Of a DNA stretch of 64,000 nt, positions 48,201 through 56,920 are shown piece by piece. The DNA is taken from positions 6,448,001 through 6,512,000 of the forward strand of contig OW818689.1 in the NCBI GenBank assembly GCA_942493325.1, in the 5' to 3' direction. Source of the stretch: JAAFHB01 sp942493325. GTDB taxonomy: Bacteria; Bacteroidota; Bacteroidia; Bacteroidales; Prolixibacteraceae. The translations under genes were made by a program, and so were the position numbers. Below the pieces are notes generated by a model that worked only from the letters and a program-made list of their open reading frames with translations, searched no databases and was not told the DNA's origin. Position 1 is the stretch's first letter; each line of letters starts with the position of its first letter.

Positions 48201-48609
48201 TTACTTTACCTGTAACTTTATTATCCTGTTGCTCTGACAAATTGACTATATCTTTGGGGAATAGTAAAATCTGACGGTTTACAACTTTAAAATTTACATC
48301 GGTTCCGGCAAATAATTGTTGAAGTACAACATCGACGCTCATAGATTTTGCATCAAGATCGACCTTGCGCTCAACATCTACCTGTTTGTTGTTGTACATA
48401 AAGAAAAATTCACTTTGAGTTTCAATTTCATTCAAAACATCTTTTACAGTACTGTTCTGAACATTGATGTCTAGTTTGGTTTTTTGTGCATAGGTGCTTG
48501 AAAATGCACTGAAAACACTAATAACCAGCAAGAATAGCGTTAACCGCATAGTTAATAGAATTTTTTGTGTAGCCGGTTTTCGCCGGTACAAATGAATAAT
48601 TTTTTTCAT
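45241..48609 (-). CDS. SusC/RagA-family TonB-dependent outer-membrane transporter
   Basis: Imports oligosaccharides with SusD. The ATG ending at 48609 gives 1122 residues with a signal peptide ending near STYAQ. An STN domain (DINVQNSTVKDVLNEIETQ) occupies about 50-100, the site that contacts a FecR-type anti-sigma factor. A carboxypeptidase-regulatory-like domain follows (VTGKVTDQAGMPIPGASVVVKG), then the plug with the TonB box region (IGIEEVIAIGYG) and the SusC motif VLKDAASASIYGSRAAAGVILVTTK, split here around residue 335. The 22-strand barrel ends in the aromatic FGVSVKF. The STN domain plus the upstream FecR and sigma genes show transport-coupled regulation. Confidence 0.96.
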   Translation of the reverse strand: MKKIIHLYRRKPATQKILLTMRLTLFLLVISVFSAFSSTYAQKTKLDINVQNSTVKDVLNEIETQSEFFFMYNNKQVDVERKVDLDAKSMSVDVVLQQLFAGTDVNFKVVNRQILLFPKDIVNLSEQQDNKVTGKVTDQAGMPIPGASVVVKGTMTGVTTDNDGKFSLAISPEAKVLVISFVGMRSQEVVIGGKTSFNTVLEEETIGIEEVIAIGYGSVKKSDLTGAIGSIKGDVIANRKTTQISQALQGTVPGLMVTRNNNAPGATATIRIRGITTIGENNPLIILDGVPVDDINSVNPNDVENISVLKDAASASIYGSRAAAGVILVTTKRAKSGQLALEYNMEYGFEKPTEMPDYVNAVTFMKHVNELRWNDNNNNSNEYPTYIKDIVDNYTDLTAQNPDLYPNTDWRSLIMNNNAPRQSHILSITAGTKAIKTKASLAYDKTDALYDARTYERLTARFNNDITINNYLTATIDFNFKRSISKQPVVDPMYKMGVVPPIYAAMWSDGRVGAGKDGANIYGQMKYGGTNDNYYNAVGGKISIDFTPFNGLKFSGVVSPTYNFDKGKKFALAIPYTAYNNPGTISGHLEGAKETTLNEVRNDSYRVTYQFLTNYTKSFGLNNLNAMVGYEYYTAFNENLGASRGQYGLTSYPYLNIGPLILRDNSGEAYENAYRSYFGRIMYNYQNKYFLQGNIRYDGSSRFHQDYRWGSFPSFSAGWVLSEESFMKDQSTISFLKLRGSWGTLGNERIGNYPYQAALNFETNSLFYQGNTAVSAQSAAQWQYAIRDISWEKTESVDVGIDANFFDNRLRFTGDYYKKTTKDMLLQLQIPIYLGFDNPNQNTGKMNTDGWEFEIGWNDKIGDMDYAVSANISDFTSVMGDLGGTEFLGDQIKREGSEFNEWYGYLSEGLYQTQADVDASAKLNNNVKPGDVRYKDISGPTGEPDGKISPEYDRVLLGGSLPHYMYGANVSIGYKNFDLSVVVQGVGQQNVRLNSTMVQPLLENYGNFPSILEGNYWSKYNTDAQNLVVTYPRFTNTSAGNNYTMSDFWLFDGAYFRVKNITLGYNVPKFVTEKVRLQSVRLYTTVSDLFSINNYPKGWDPEMSSTAYPITTSFIFGVSVKF

Positions 48610-48707
48610 ACTTTTGAATGATTTAGTTTTTTGAATCTTATGTGCATCACTTTTATCAGGAAGCATTTTGCACAGAAAATCCGGTTTAATGATAAACTAC
48701 TTTAATA

Positions 48708-48734
48708 AACAGGGAGTCTCGAACACTTCCTGTT
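48708..48734. terminator. Hairpin between fecR and susC
   Basis: Arms aacagggag (48708-48716) and cttcctgtt (48726-48734) pair over nine bases with one G-T wobble. A run of T follows on the plus strand only. It probably attenuates read-through from the anti-sigma gene into susC. Confidence 0.5.
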
Positions 48735-48756
48735 TTTTTTTGTGCCTGTTTTTCCT

Positions 48757-49764
48757 TTATTTTTTCATAAGTTGTTGGTATTTGATGGCTACTTTTTCTC
48801 CTTCAATAAGATACTCAATTGGCGTGATAAATGATATTAGGTCAAGTACTTCACGCAGACTTTCGGTTTTAACCTTAAATGTGTAATTGTAGTTGTAGTA
48901 CAGTGTCTTATCGAGCGTAATACTCACACCATACCATTTCTCAAGGTAATCTATCACCTCTTCAAATGATTGATTGTTAAATATCAGCATATTATTAATC
49001 CAGGATGTGAGCGCCTCGGGATTCTGTGTTTTCCGTACCTGGCTAAATCCATTGTTGTAAACCAATTGTTCTCCGGGATTTAGCTTTGATAAGAACTGGT
49101 TATTCTGGTTGTAAACTTCCACTTTTCCTGATATCAATGTAACATCGGTCCCTTTGGTAAAGCGATTTTCGTTTACATTAAACTGTGTTCCATACACTTT
49201 TACCCGGAGCTTAGATCCGTCAACGATAAAATGATGTTCAGGATCTTTGGTGACATCGAAAAAGCATTCACCTTTCATGATTACCTGTCGGTTCCGGGCC
49301 GAAAAATCAGCGGGATACTGCAATTCAGATCCCGAATTCAGCCAGACATGTGTGCTGTCGGGTAAAACAATTTGAGTTTTCGATCCTTCAGGGGCTGTTA
49401 TCCTGACGAATGCAATATTGGGAGATTTCTTCAGGAATCCATTGCCCATTCCAAGTCCGGCCAGAAAAGCAACAACAATTATTGAAGCGGCGGCGATCCA
49501 CCGGTACCAGGTATTTAATTGTATTCTACGACTTTGGGAAGGTCCAATTCGTTTCATTAATTTCTCCCAGTTAATCGATTTATCAGGTTCGTAAAACTGA
49601 GTTTTATGCCTTGTTAACGACCAGGTGCTGACAATTTCAGAAAGTATTGCCGGATTTTCAGGAGATAAAGCGAGCCATTCCTTAATCTGAAGGAGTTGTT
49701 CGTTGTTGGCTTCATTTTTTAGCCGGGCAGAAATTGCTTCCCAGGGAGTGTTTAGCGGTTCCAT
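48757..49764 (-). CDS. FecR-type anti-sigma factor
   Basis: Single-pass inner-membrane regulator of 335 residues. The cytosolic N-terminus (about 1-85) binds the ECF sigma factor. One transmembrane segment (WIAAASIIVVAFLAGLGMG) sits near 88-107. The periplasmic FecR domain begins with ITAPEGSKTQIVLPDSTHVWLNSGSEL. The C-terminal DUF4974/STN-like domain (FNNQSFEEVIDYLEKWYGVSI) contacts SusC. The gene lies between the sigma factor and susC on the same strand, completing a sigma/anti-sigma/transporter signalling unit. Confidence 0.95.
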   Translation of the reverse strand: MEPLNTPWEAISARLKNEANNEQLLQIKEWLALSPENPAILSEIVSTWSLTRHKTQFYEPDKSINWEKLMKRIGPSQSRRIQLNTWYRWIAAASIIVVAFLAGLGMGNGFLKKSPNIAFVRITAPEGSKTQIVLPDSTHVWLNSGSELQYPADFSARNRQVIMKGECFFDVTKDPEHHFIVDGSKLRVKVYGTQFNVNENRFTKGTDVTLISGKVEVYNQNNQFLSKLNPGEQLVYNNGFSQVRKTQNPEALTSWINNMLIFNNQSFEEVIDYLEKWYGVSITLDKTLYYNYNYTFKVKTESLREVLDLISFITPIEYLIEGEKVAIKYQQLMKK

Positions 49765-50087
49765 ATTTAGTTGTTTCGATTATATGTCTTTCGAAATTGG
49801 AAAAACCCCCAAACGGATTTGTATTTCTTTTAGAAAAAATATTGCTCTACGAAGTGTGAGGATTAAATCTTGTTCCAACTTTTAAAAGTACAACATTTAC
49901 TAAGGGCAATTGGCAACTTGCGGCTTGTTTGTTATTGCCAATGCTAAGATGTTTGAGTCCTTTCCTAAAAAAGGTTAAAATGGGTTTTATGAATGAGGAT
50001 TTGCTTTTGAAGTACTGTTTGCCAGTTGCCGGCAGCTATCAGCTTGAAAATGAGATTTCCTGCTATAAATGTCAAATAGACAGATTG
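49765..50087. other. Gap between fecR and the sigma gene with low-complexity repeats
   Basis: No gene seen. It contains degenerate GGCAACTTGC / GCCAGTTGCC-type stretches (about 49909-49938 and 50018-50042), related to segments near 4453 and 35520. Confidence 0.4.
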
Positions 50088-50681
50088 TTACAGAAATTCC
50101 AACATCATCCACCACATAAATATCTGTTTGTAATAGGGTTGCAGCGATTCACGGAGTTTACGCAATGCTATACCTACGTGATTCTCTATTGTTTTGGGGC
50201 TTAATCCGAGTTGCAGTGCAATTTCGTTATACGACATATTTTCTTCCCATGCCATTAGGTAAACCTGCCTGCTTTTCTCCGGAAGGTTGAAGACTGCATC
50301 ATGAATCAGGTCGCGAAGTTCGTTGTTCTCCATCGTAAACTGGGAGGAAGAATCATTCGGCATTGCTGATTCACTTACATTGATCGAAGTGAATATTTTT
50401 TGATGTTCTTTCCGGTAGAGCGTGATCGCCTTATTTTTTGCTGCAGCAAAAAGAAATGATTTAAAATTTGCCTTGATTTGTAGTGACTGACGTTTTTCCC
50501 AGACGAAAGTGAAAATATCGACGGCAATATCTTCCGCAAGCTCTTTACTGTGCAAATAGATCAGCAGAAAGTTGCAGAGATCCGAATAATAATGATCAAA
50601 TAAAAAACGATACGCATCAAGGTTACCATCTGCAAGATGTAGCAGGGCTTCCTGATCGTCCTTAAATTTTTGCATCGACAT
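50088..50681 (-). CDS. ECF RNA polymerase sigma-70 factor
   Basis: 197 residues from the ATG ending at 50681; a longer frame would need a TTG start. Region 2 covers about 20-90 (FLFDHYYSDLCNFLLIYLHSKELAEDIAVDIFTFVWEKR). Region 4 is the HTH near 135-180 (LPEKSRQVYLMAWEENMSYNEIALQLGLSPKTIENHVG). It belongs to the Bacteroidota FecI-like group that partners with FecR and SusC/D, which follow on the same strand. It is expected to activate the SusCD operon when SusC is loaded. Confidence 0.95.
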   Translation of the reverse strand: MSMQKFKDDQEALLHLADGNLDAYRFLFDHYYSDLCNFLLIYLHSKELAEDIAVDIFTFVWEKRQSLQIKANFKSFLFAAAKNKAITLYRKEHQKIFTSINVSESAMPNDSSSQFTMENNELRDLIHDAVFNLPEKSRQVYLMAWEENMSYNEIALQLGLSPKTIENHVGIALRKLRESLQPYYKQIFMWWMMLEFL

Positions 50682-50796
50682 GTTAAGCGTTAAATAACAC
50701 AATTAGTTATGGAAAGAAAAAATGCATTTTGAAAGCATTATTATGCATCTGAACGCAGTGAAACTGAACTGTCAATTGATGGAAGACTGTTATGGA

Positions 50797-50804
50797 CAAA
50801 GATA
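50797..50804 (-). promoter_or_regulatory. Candidate -7 box for the ECF sigma gene
   Basis: The minus strand reads TATCTTTG, an exact TAnnTTTG match, about 115 bases before the ATG. The resulting leader of roughly 100 bases is long. Confidence 0.45.
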
Positions 50805-50858
50805 GAATTAAGTTTGAAAAAATGAGGTTCAAAGGTTAACATTCCTTAACATTTCGAC

Positions 50859-52358
50859 TCAATAATTTCTCACGTAGCCATATTTTTGAAGGAACTTATC
50901 GGATAGGGTTCGGATCTTATAAAAATTATCATTCAGTGGTTTAGCATAAAGAAAGATTGGATGACCGCTTCCTTCAAACAGTTGGAGGTCACAGAGTATA
51001 CCATAATGTTCCAGCTTTTTCTTGAACAGTTCCGCGGTTTGCACCGGTACTAAAGGATCTTTTGTTCCCACTACAAAAAGCGTTGGAGGAACTTCTGCAT
51101 TAATGTTGTGAAGTGGCGAAATCTCTTTATACCTTTTTTTAATCGCTGCAGGACCGTATCCGCCTTCACTGTTGTCGATTACCGGGTAATAAAGCAGCAA
51201 GAGATTTGGTTTGGAACTGAACCCTGTCCCCTTAATTGCCGTTTCATGAAGTGTTCCTGTGGCAGCAGCCAGGTGGCCCCCTGCTGAAGATCCTGATGCT
51301 GCAATCCGCTGCGGATCCAGATTTAACTGTTTTGCATTTTGCCGGAGCCAGATTATGGCATCTTTGGCATCCTCCACACTTTCGAACGGAGTAGTTTTAT
51401 GAAGGTAAGAAATGCGGTATTCTGCCGCGATGGCAATCATCCCCTTCGAAGCATAATATGCACATTCACGATAGAACTGCAACGGGGTTCCCACGGACCA
51501 GCCTCCGCCAAAAAAATAGATGATTGCTGCCCGTTTTTCTCCTTTTTTAAAATTTTCAGGTTTGAAGATGTGGAGCTTAAGGTCTTCATAACCAAGGTGT
51601 TTGAAACTAATGATATCGGGGGTGAAAACCTGACCCGAAGGAGCAAGAAACTTCGTTAATCCTTTATACCAGGCTTCGGCCATTCTGGTTGCCCCTGCCA
51701 GGTTGGGATGCACCTGATCCTTTATCGTATGTTCCTTCCAATTGAAATCTTTTGCCAGGTTTACGACAATCACGTTTTTATCGTTCAAACGTTTTACCAT
51801 TTGTGCGATGTTTTTATTCAGGTCCGGGATGTAGGAATATTTGGGCAGTTTCCCGCTTAGTATAACCTGTGCCACCAAAATTTTTACATTGGGATTAATA
51901 ACCCTGATCTTACGGATTATTGATTCCTGGGCAGCAATAATCCCGGCAACGGGATTTTCGGTATTAAAATGGTTATGACCTGTATGGAGCAGCACAAAGT
52001 CTGCCGGGTATTTCCGGTAAATACTGTCAATGTGTGCATCGAGGTATTCCGCGTTTTTTCCGCCAAATCCGGCACAGTTGAGTGTTCCGATCCGGCATTT
52101 GCATGCATTGGGTCCGATAAAATCGAATTCGTACCCTGCCGAAAAAAGCTTCTCCCACAATGGAAACAGGTAGGAATGAAAAGTTTCACCGCCCTCAGTG
52201 ATCGAATCTCCAAGACCCAGAATGGTGAATCTTTTTTGGGTCTTTCCCTTTTTGCCTGTTTGTTGATCAGCAGTTCCCGCAGTAAGTATGAAAAGGCAGA
52301 TAATGCCAAAAACGAGATGAACAGATTTCCTGTTTGATCGCGGAAAATTGAATTGCAT
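50859..52358 (-). CDS. Secreted fusion of SGNH/GDSL esterase and alpha/beta hydrolase
   Basis: The ATG ending at 52358 gives 499 residues with a signal peptide (LVFGIICLFILTAGTA). Residues 42-240 are an SGNH hydrolase: GLGDSITEGGE with Ser52, HTGHNH as the Asn/His block III, and DQVHPN as the Asp-x-x-His block V. Residues 245-499 are an alpha/beta hydrolase: GSSAGGH with nucleophile Ser358, GTKDPLVP for the acid and SGHPIF for the His. The oxyanion loop reads FGGGW where HGGGW is usual. Both triads look complete, so this is probably a dual carbohydrate esterase that removes acyl groups from the glycan. It lies just upstream of the sigma/fecR/susCD set. Confidence 0.88.
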   Translation of the reverse strand: MQFNFPRSNRKSVHLVFGIICLFILTAGTADQQTGKKGKTQKRFTILGLGDSITEGGETFHSYLFPLWEKLFSAGYEFDFIGPNACKCRIGTLNCAGFGGKNAEYLDAHIDSIYRKYPADFVLLHTGHNHFNTENPVAGIIAAQESIIRKIRVINPNVKILVAQVILSGKLPKYSYIPDLNKNIAQMVKRLNDKNVIVVNLAKDFNWKEHTIKDQVHPNLAGATRMAEAWYKGLTKFLAPSGQVFTPDIISFKHLGYEDLKLHIFKPENFKKGEKRAAIIYFFGGGWSVGTPLQFYRECAYYASKGMIAIAAEYRISYLHKTTPFESVEDAKDAIIWLRQNAKQLNLDPQRIAASGSSAGGHLAAATGTLHETAIKGTGFSSKPNLLLLYYPVIDNSEGGYGPAAIKKRYKEISPLHNINAEVPPTLFVVGTKDPLVPVQTAELFKKKLEHYGILCDLQLFEGSGHPIFLYAKPLNDNFYKIRTLSDKFLQKYGYVRNY

Positions 52359-52424
52359 GAGGTAATATTTTATTGACTGACATCGTAAGTTGGTCAATGA
52401 TTATACGGGATTTGTATCCTAACT

Positions 52425-52433
52425 GCAAAATAA
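52425..52433 (-). promoter_or_regulatory. Candidate -7 box for the esterase fusion gene
   Basis: Minus strand TTATTTTGC inside the 13-mer taccttattttgc, the same 13-mer found upstream of the GH127 gene at about 10930-10942. It lies 67 bases before the ATG. Confidence 0.35.
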
Positions 52434-52525
52434 GGTATAAATTCAGACATTTAATGGTGAATACCGGTTTATAAGACAGGTATGACACTAACTGTCCCGG
52501 GGATTTTGGAAATTATTTTATCTGA

Positions 52526-52747
52526 CTATCGCGTAGCGATTTAAGTATTGTAGAATTATGATATACATCCTGAACCTGTACCACATAGCGGTTAAACTAT
52601 TATTAATCAAAGAATTTAACCAAATATTTTTCATCAAATCCGACTTCATAAAATGTTAAAAATATTCACATACAATACTGTAACCGCTACGCGGTAATTG
52701 GTTTGTGGGTATACTGTTTCTACAATACTATAACCGCTACGCGGTAA
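52526..52747. repeat. REP-like family, two copies facing each other
   Basis: A forward copy (52526-52610) with hairpin ATCGCgtaGCGAT, then tttaagtattgtagaa and a second degenerate hairpin, is followed by an inverted copy (52663-52747) with two perfect ACCGCgtaGCGGT hairpins each next to an agtattgta tag. Related copies lie at 54744, 56806, 57763 and 58131. Confidence 0.75.
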
Positions 52748-52840
52748 CGAATTCATGCTTTATTCTTTGCAACCACACAATAACACCTTTCTTTGAAGAA
52801 ATTCGTGTCAATTCGCTCTTATTCGAGTAATTCGAATTTT

Positions 52841-52937
52841 CTACAGATAATCACGACCTGTCCCGGGAATCGGGAGATAATAAAATAAGTGAAAATCAGT
52901 TAAATCGGTTCCATACTTATGGGATCAGTGTTCATTT
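52841..52937. repeat. ACACAGAT/AAATCAGT-type low-complexity repeat, copy 1
   Basis: Contains acagataatcac, cccgggaatcgggagata, gtgaaaatcagttaaat and gatcagtgttcat. The same words in the same order recur at 56709-56775 and twice at 57881-58082. Confidence 0.55.
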
Positions 52938-52955
52938 ATGATCCTCTTGTTTCGC

Positions 52956-54701
52956 CTACAGGATAAAGGCTGGTGTACTATTCCGGATATAAATAAACCC
53001 ATCCATGCTTCCCGGAAAATAAGCAGGGATAAATTGAAAGCTCGTACTTCTATTTCCTGACCGACGGATCATCATCGGGATTTTTGTATTGATATTTCCT
53101 GCTTTATAAAAACATTCCTGGTTTGTTTGTGAAGCGAGGTATTCGAGACTTCCTTTAACGGGCAATTGCAGCTCTTCATATCCCAGTTTATTCTTTCTTA
53201 AATCACCCATAGAACCCGCTTTGCCTTGATCCAACAGGATACCAATATGACAATAACTGTCGCCATAAGCTTTGGCGAGGTATTGACCTAATGTAACCAC
53301 TTCGTTAAAATGAATGGATGAGATTTTATCCAGGTGCGCATAATGGGCATAGATTACAACCGGCGATTTACCATCGGTGAAATTTTCCAATACCTGTTTT
53401 GCATTTTGCCACAATATATAATCGCGATGAACTACTAGTTGCCAATCACTCCAACTTGTGAATAGAGGATTGTATAATGCTGAGTCTGTCCTGCTTTTTA
53501 ACGTCTGGAGAAGCACCATGTAATTGAAACTGCCCATTAGGGTTGTCAGTTGCTTTTCGTTGTTTTGGGCATATTGCAAAGGGATTCTCCTATATTTACC
53601 TGAATTAATTAAAGATACTAAAGAGTCAACTGTATTCGACCGCAATTTCATGCTTGAAATATACCTGTTCAAATCAGGTGGCGTACTGTTTGAAGATTCC
53701 GGGTTGGCATTTCTATCAAAACCCATTATATTTACTTTATCATCAGACACGGCATTAAATTCTTTTACCCAATTAACAAACCTCTCTTGTTCATCGCTTA
53801 AAAAGGAAAGTTTGCGATAAGTCGTGTCGATTTTAGTCTGATTAGGATAGAATTTGCAATAAGTCGAGTCGATTTCATAACCATGAATGTATAAATTATA
53901 CTGTGCTACCAAATCTATCGGCATTTCAAATAAAACCAACCTGCATTTATAGTTGGATATCAGTTGCCTGATATTATTATATGTACATTTATCGGTTTCA
54001 AAACTGCCATGTGCAGTTTCTCCAAAACCAATGATTTTTTTGTTGGCAATCTTTTTAAGTATATTTTCAGGAAGGACCATATCCTCTTTCATCGGGATAT
54101 TGTTTTTTATGGCCGCAATTTCATTTTTTGAAAATTCATAGGAAGGTGTGTTGAAAGAGAGTAAATTTGTGCCGTCGCAAATAACGGAAATACCGTCAAT
54201 CCAAATTTTAACGTCTTTCTTATTCTCTTTAAATTGTTCTTTTGTCCTCATCTCCATACTTAGCAAGTATATGCCCTTGTGTGCTATTTTGGCTTTAAAT
54301 TCTTTCCAACTATTGTTGCTGATGATCGAAATCGAGTCGGTAACAATAATTTTCCCTGATCTGTCGAACCCTGCTATCTTTAGCCATGAATATTGATGAT
54401 CAATATTTTTTGAGAAAACCGAAACAGATATTTGATTGGCTGGCTTTGGCAAAAGAATTTTCTGGTACAGGCAAAGGCTCAATTCTGTATGCAAATATGG
54501 CTTGCTGAACATGATTGATCTTTTCCCTTCCACCTTGTCAATCGTATCGAACTTAGCCTGATAACAATCAAGTACTAATTGCCAGTTATCTGGCACCTCT
54601 TTGCGATTTGTTTCAAGACCAAAGTTGTATCTTGAATTGAAATCCTGGGAGAAGGCAACTGTTGCTATTAATGAAAGGAATATGATAATAGAATTTCTCA
54701 T
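52956..54701 (-). CDS. Secreted erythromycin-esterase-family protein
   Basis: 581 residues with a Sec signal peptide (IIIFLSLIATVAFSQ). Residues about 20-180 form a beta-sandwich-like domain. The catalytic domain starts at about 215: IIGFGETAHGSFE holds the conserved Glu and His, FEMP the second Glu, and VVIYAHYAHLDK the His pair near residue 450. These match the EreA/EreB-type fold that hydrolyses ester or lactone bonds. A role in macrolide resistance is unlikely given the signal peptide and the glycan-uptake context; a periplasmic sugar lactonase or esterase is a more natural guess. Flanked by REP-like repeats on both sides. Confidence 0.82.
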   Translation of the reverse strand: MRNSIIIFLSLIATVAFSQDFNSRYNFGLETNRKEVPDNWQLVLDCYQAKFDTIDKVEGKRSIMFSKPYLHTELSLCLYQKILLPKPANQISVSVFSKNIDHQYSWLKIAGFDRSGKIIVTDSISIISNNSWKEFKAKIAHKGIYLLSMEMRTKEQFKENKKDVKIWIDGISVICDGTNLLSFNTPSYEFSKNEIAAIKNNIPMKEDMVLPENILKKIANKKIIGFGETAHGSFETDKCTYNNIRQLISNYKCRLVLFEMPIDLVAQYNLYIHGYEIDSTYCKFYPNQTKIDTTYRKLSFLSDEQERFVNWVKEFNAVSDDKVNIMGFDRNANPESSNSTPPDLNRYISSMKLRSNTVDSLVSLINSGKYRRIPLQYAQNNEKQLTTLMGSFNYMVLLQTLKSRTDSALYNPLFTSWSDWQLVVHRDYILWQNAKQVLENFTDGKSPVVIYAHYAHLDKISSIHFNEVVTLGQYLAKAYGDSYCHIGILLDQGKAGSMGDLRKNKLGYEELQLPVKGSLEYLASQTNQECFYKAGNINTKIPMMIRRSGNRSTSFQFIPAYFPGSMDGFIYIRNSTPAFIL

Positions 54702-54743
54702 TCGGATATTAATATATTTAAGTTAGGAAATTATTTGATCAGA

Positions 54744-54826
54744 CTATCCGTCAGATGACGGATTTAAGTATTGTAGAGTTATGGTATACCTCTGAACCAT
54801 TACCTCGTAGCGGTTAAACTATTATT
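54744..54826. repeat. REP-like family copy
   Basis: Forward copy with stem ATCCGTC-agat-GACGGAT, then tttaagtattgtagagttatg and a second degenerate hairpin tacctcgtagcggtta. It ends at the stop codon of the FAD oxidoreductase gene. Confidence 0.75.
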
Positions 54827-56628
54827 TACAATGGATTGCTTTTGGGTATACCGATTTTCATTATATTTTTGAGTTTATCAAGATTGGTCAAATAGACTCC
54901 CCGGGGACTGACACCGTAATCTTTACAGACAGAAGCGGCCATGCCGATCACTTCACCCATCATCGCGGTAGTCCGCTGAACACGGATCGTTCCAAAAGCT
55001 ACGTGCGTTACACTAATATTTCTGCCCGCCATAAACAGGTTTTCGATGTTGCGCGAGTATAAACACCGGTATGGAACATGGTACGGAAAGATTTTGGGCT
55101 GTATGCAATAACTGAAAAACTCCTCTCCGGGAAAATATTTACTATTTTCAGGATCGGGAAAATGGAGGTCGAGTGACCATGTTGTTGTAAAACTGGCATC
55201 TTCGTACTTTACCTGGTTTTGAATGTCATTTTGATTAAGAATAATATCGCCAAGTAATCGCCGTGATTCCCTTTTACCTCCAATAAAGGCAACCCAGGTC
55301 AGTTTGCGATTGGCATAATTGGGACGGTTATTCTTCAGATACGACCAATTGCCAAAGATGGCACGAAGGTTTTGGTCCCTGATGTTTTCGGCATCAGCAA
55401 TTGTATTTTTACCAAATCCCCCTTCCCATTTCCAGTCCGGTTTGTCTTCTTCGATGAAGTACTTGTCGCTGAACTGGCAGGCCCAATCCAGAACAGGAAA
55501 TACCGAAGGGCTTCCTGTTGTTTCGAACGACCACAAATTGGAAGTCCCAAGCGTTTTTTGATCTGTAATTTTGGGTGCAAGCGATTCAAATGCCTCGTAC
55601 ATACTTTCCCTGCCAATCCGGTAGTCGGCCCCGGCGAGATAGCCAACGGCGGCATCACCTGTGCAATCAGCGAACAGATTCCCGCTGACATGCAACTCTT
55701 CACCGGTTTCAATGTTTTTTGCAATCACCGCTTTGATCCTATCAACCGACATTTCGGTTTTATAAACATGATAATTTATAAACAGGGTGATGTTTTTCTC
55801 TGATCTTACGAGTTGCAGTTTCACATCATCAATAAATTCCTCTGCAGGACCCGCATTGGCCGGACGTTTGGGGTTAAATTCCTTTAGAACATTACCTATA
55901 TTTGGATAAAGATTTTTATCGATGTCGCCCGAGAGGCCCACCCTGATCTCTGAACTGTTATTTCCGCCCAGCACAGGCCGGTTATTGATCAGGGCCACTT
56001 TTAGTCCCAGTCTCGCTGCAGATACTGCCGCACAAATGCCCGCTGCACCGCCTCCGGTAACAACCAGGTCATAATTTCCGCCAGCTTTTGGGGCGCCAAC
56101 CGCCAATAGTTTTTTGCGGAATTCAGATAACTCTTCAATTTTAGCCGGCGGAATAAATGACAGTTCACGTGTAAACAGGATCGCATCACATCGTCCGTTA
56201 AATCCAGTCAGATCGTGCAAAGCAATTTCGGCCTTCTTATTTTTCACCACCACTGTTCCGGCATCCTGCCACAACCATTCATTGCCATAAACGCCCAGGA
56301 TTACGGCCAGGGGTTTACCATCGATGAGTAAACGGAATTTTCCGGGACCTTGGCCTTTGTACCAGGGAGCAGTCCAGTTAAATGTTCTCACAAAAACTTT
56401 ATACCTGCCTGTTTCCGGAAATGCTACGCGGGTTTTGGCATCTTCAACGGAATTGCCCCATCCATGAGCCATCAGGTAAGGGGAGCCCATCTGGTCCATA
56501 AACTGCTGGTCGACTACCCATCCGCCTTTACTCGAAAAGCTTTCAGCTTCAATTAATATTTGGGCAAAAAGTGTTGCAGGCAGATAGCAAAGCAGTGCCA
56601 TCAGCACGATGTTTTTAAGTTTTCTCAT
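54826..56628 (-). CDS. Secreted FAD-dependent oxidoreductase with N-terminal carbohydrate-binding-like domain (paralog 3)
   Basis: The ATG ending at 56628 gives 600 residues with a Sec signal peptide (LMALLCYLPATLFAQ). The N-terminal domain matches the other two copies almost word for word (ESFSSKGGWVVDQQFMDQMG, DLTGFNGRCDAILFTRE). The FAD loop is VVTGGGAAGICAAVSAARLG, followed by RPVLGGNNSSE, FADCTGDA and FMAGRNISVTHVA. It is closest to paralog 1. It lies 17 kb from the other copies, upstream of the esterase genes and separated by repeats, so it may have been duplicated within the locus. Confidence 0.85.
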   Translation of the reverse strand: MRKLKNIVLMALLCYLPATLFAQILIEAESFSSKGGWVVDQQFMDQMGSPYLMAHGWGNSVEDAKTRVAFPETGRYKVFVRTFNWTAPWYKGQGPGKFRLLIDGKPLAVILGVYGNEWLWQDAGTVVVKNKKAEIALHDLTGFNGRCDAILFTRELSFIPPAKIEELSEFRKKLLAVGAPKAGGNYDLVVTGGGAAGICAAVSAARLGLKVALINNRPVLGGNNSSEIRVGLSGDIDKNLYPNIGNVLKEFNPKRPANAGPAEEFIDDVKLQLVRSEKNITLFINYHVYKTEMSVDRIKAVIAKNIETGEELHVSGNLFADCTGDAAVGYLAGADYRIGRESMYEAFESLAPKITDQKTLGTSNLWSFETTGSPSVFPVLDWACQFSDKYFIEEDKPDWKWEGGFGKNTIADAENIRDQNLRAIFGNWSYLKNNRPNYANRKLTWVAFIGGKRESRRLLGDIILNQNDIQNQVKYEDASFTTTWSLDLHFPDPENSKYFPGEEFFSYCIQPKIFPYHVPYRCLYSRNIENLFMAGRNISVTHVAFGTIRVQRTTAMMGEVIGMAASVCKDYGVSPRGVYLTNLDKLKNIMKIGIPKSNPL

Positions 56629-56708
56629 GAGTGTTTGGTCCTGATTAAAATTAACATGCAATATTATTGTTTTAATCTTGGTGAAACAAGGTCAAATTTA
56701 CTGAAAAA

Positions 56709-56775
56709 TTAGAACGCGGATGACACAGATACAACGGATAATCGCAGATAAGCAAATCCGTTAAAATCAGTTTAA
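56709..56775. repeat. ACACAGAT/AAATCAGT-type low-complexity repeat, copy 2
   Basis: Reads gatgacacagatacaacgg, then ataatcgcagataagcaaat and ccgttaaaatcagttt. It matches the tandem pair at 57881-58082. Confidence 0.6.
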
Positions 56776-56805
56776 TATTTGCTTTTAGAAAATTATTTTA
56801 TCCGA

Positions 56806-56920
56806 TTATCCATCAGATGACGGATTCAAGTATTGTAGAGTTATGGTGTACATCTGAACCTTAACCGCGAGCGGTTAAACTATTATTAATCAAAAAATTC
56901 AAATATTCACATTCAATACT
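56806..56920. repeat. REP-like family copy with partial inverted mate
   Basis: Forward copy (to about 56892) with stem catcagatgacggat-type, then tcaagtattgtagagttatg and a second hairpin AACCGCgaGCGGTT. A fragment of an inverted copy (attcacattcaatact) follows at 56903-56920. Confidence 0.7.

Noticed and set aside
49929..50204. Plus-strand 91-residue frame
   Set aside because: It spans repeat-like filler and the 3' end of the sigma factor gene in antisense; no protein features.
52956..54701. Macrolide resistance gene
   Set aside because: The fold fits erythromycin esterases, but the signal peptide, extra domain and glycan-uptake context argue against a resistance role.
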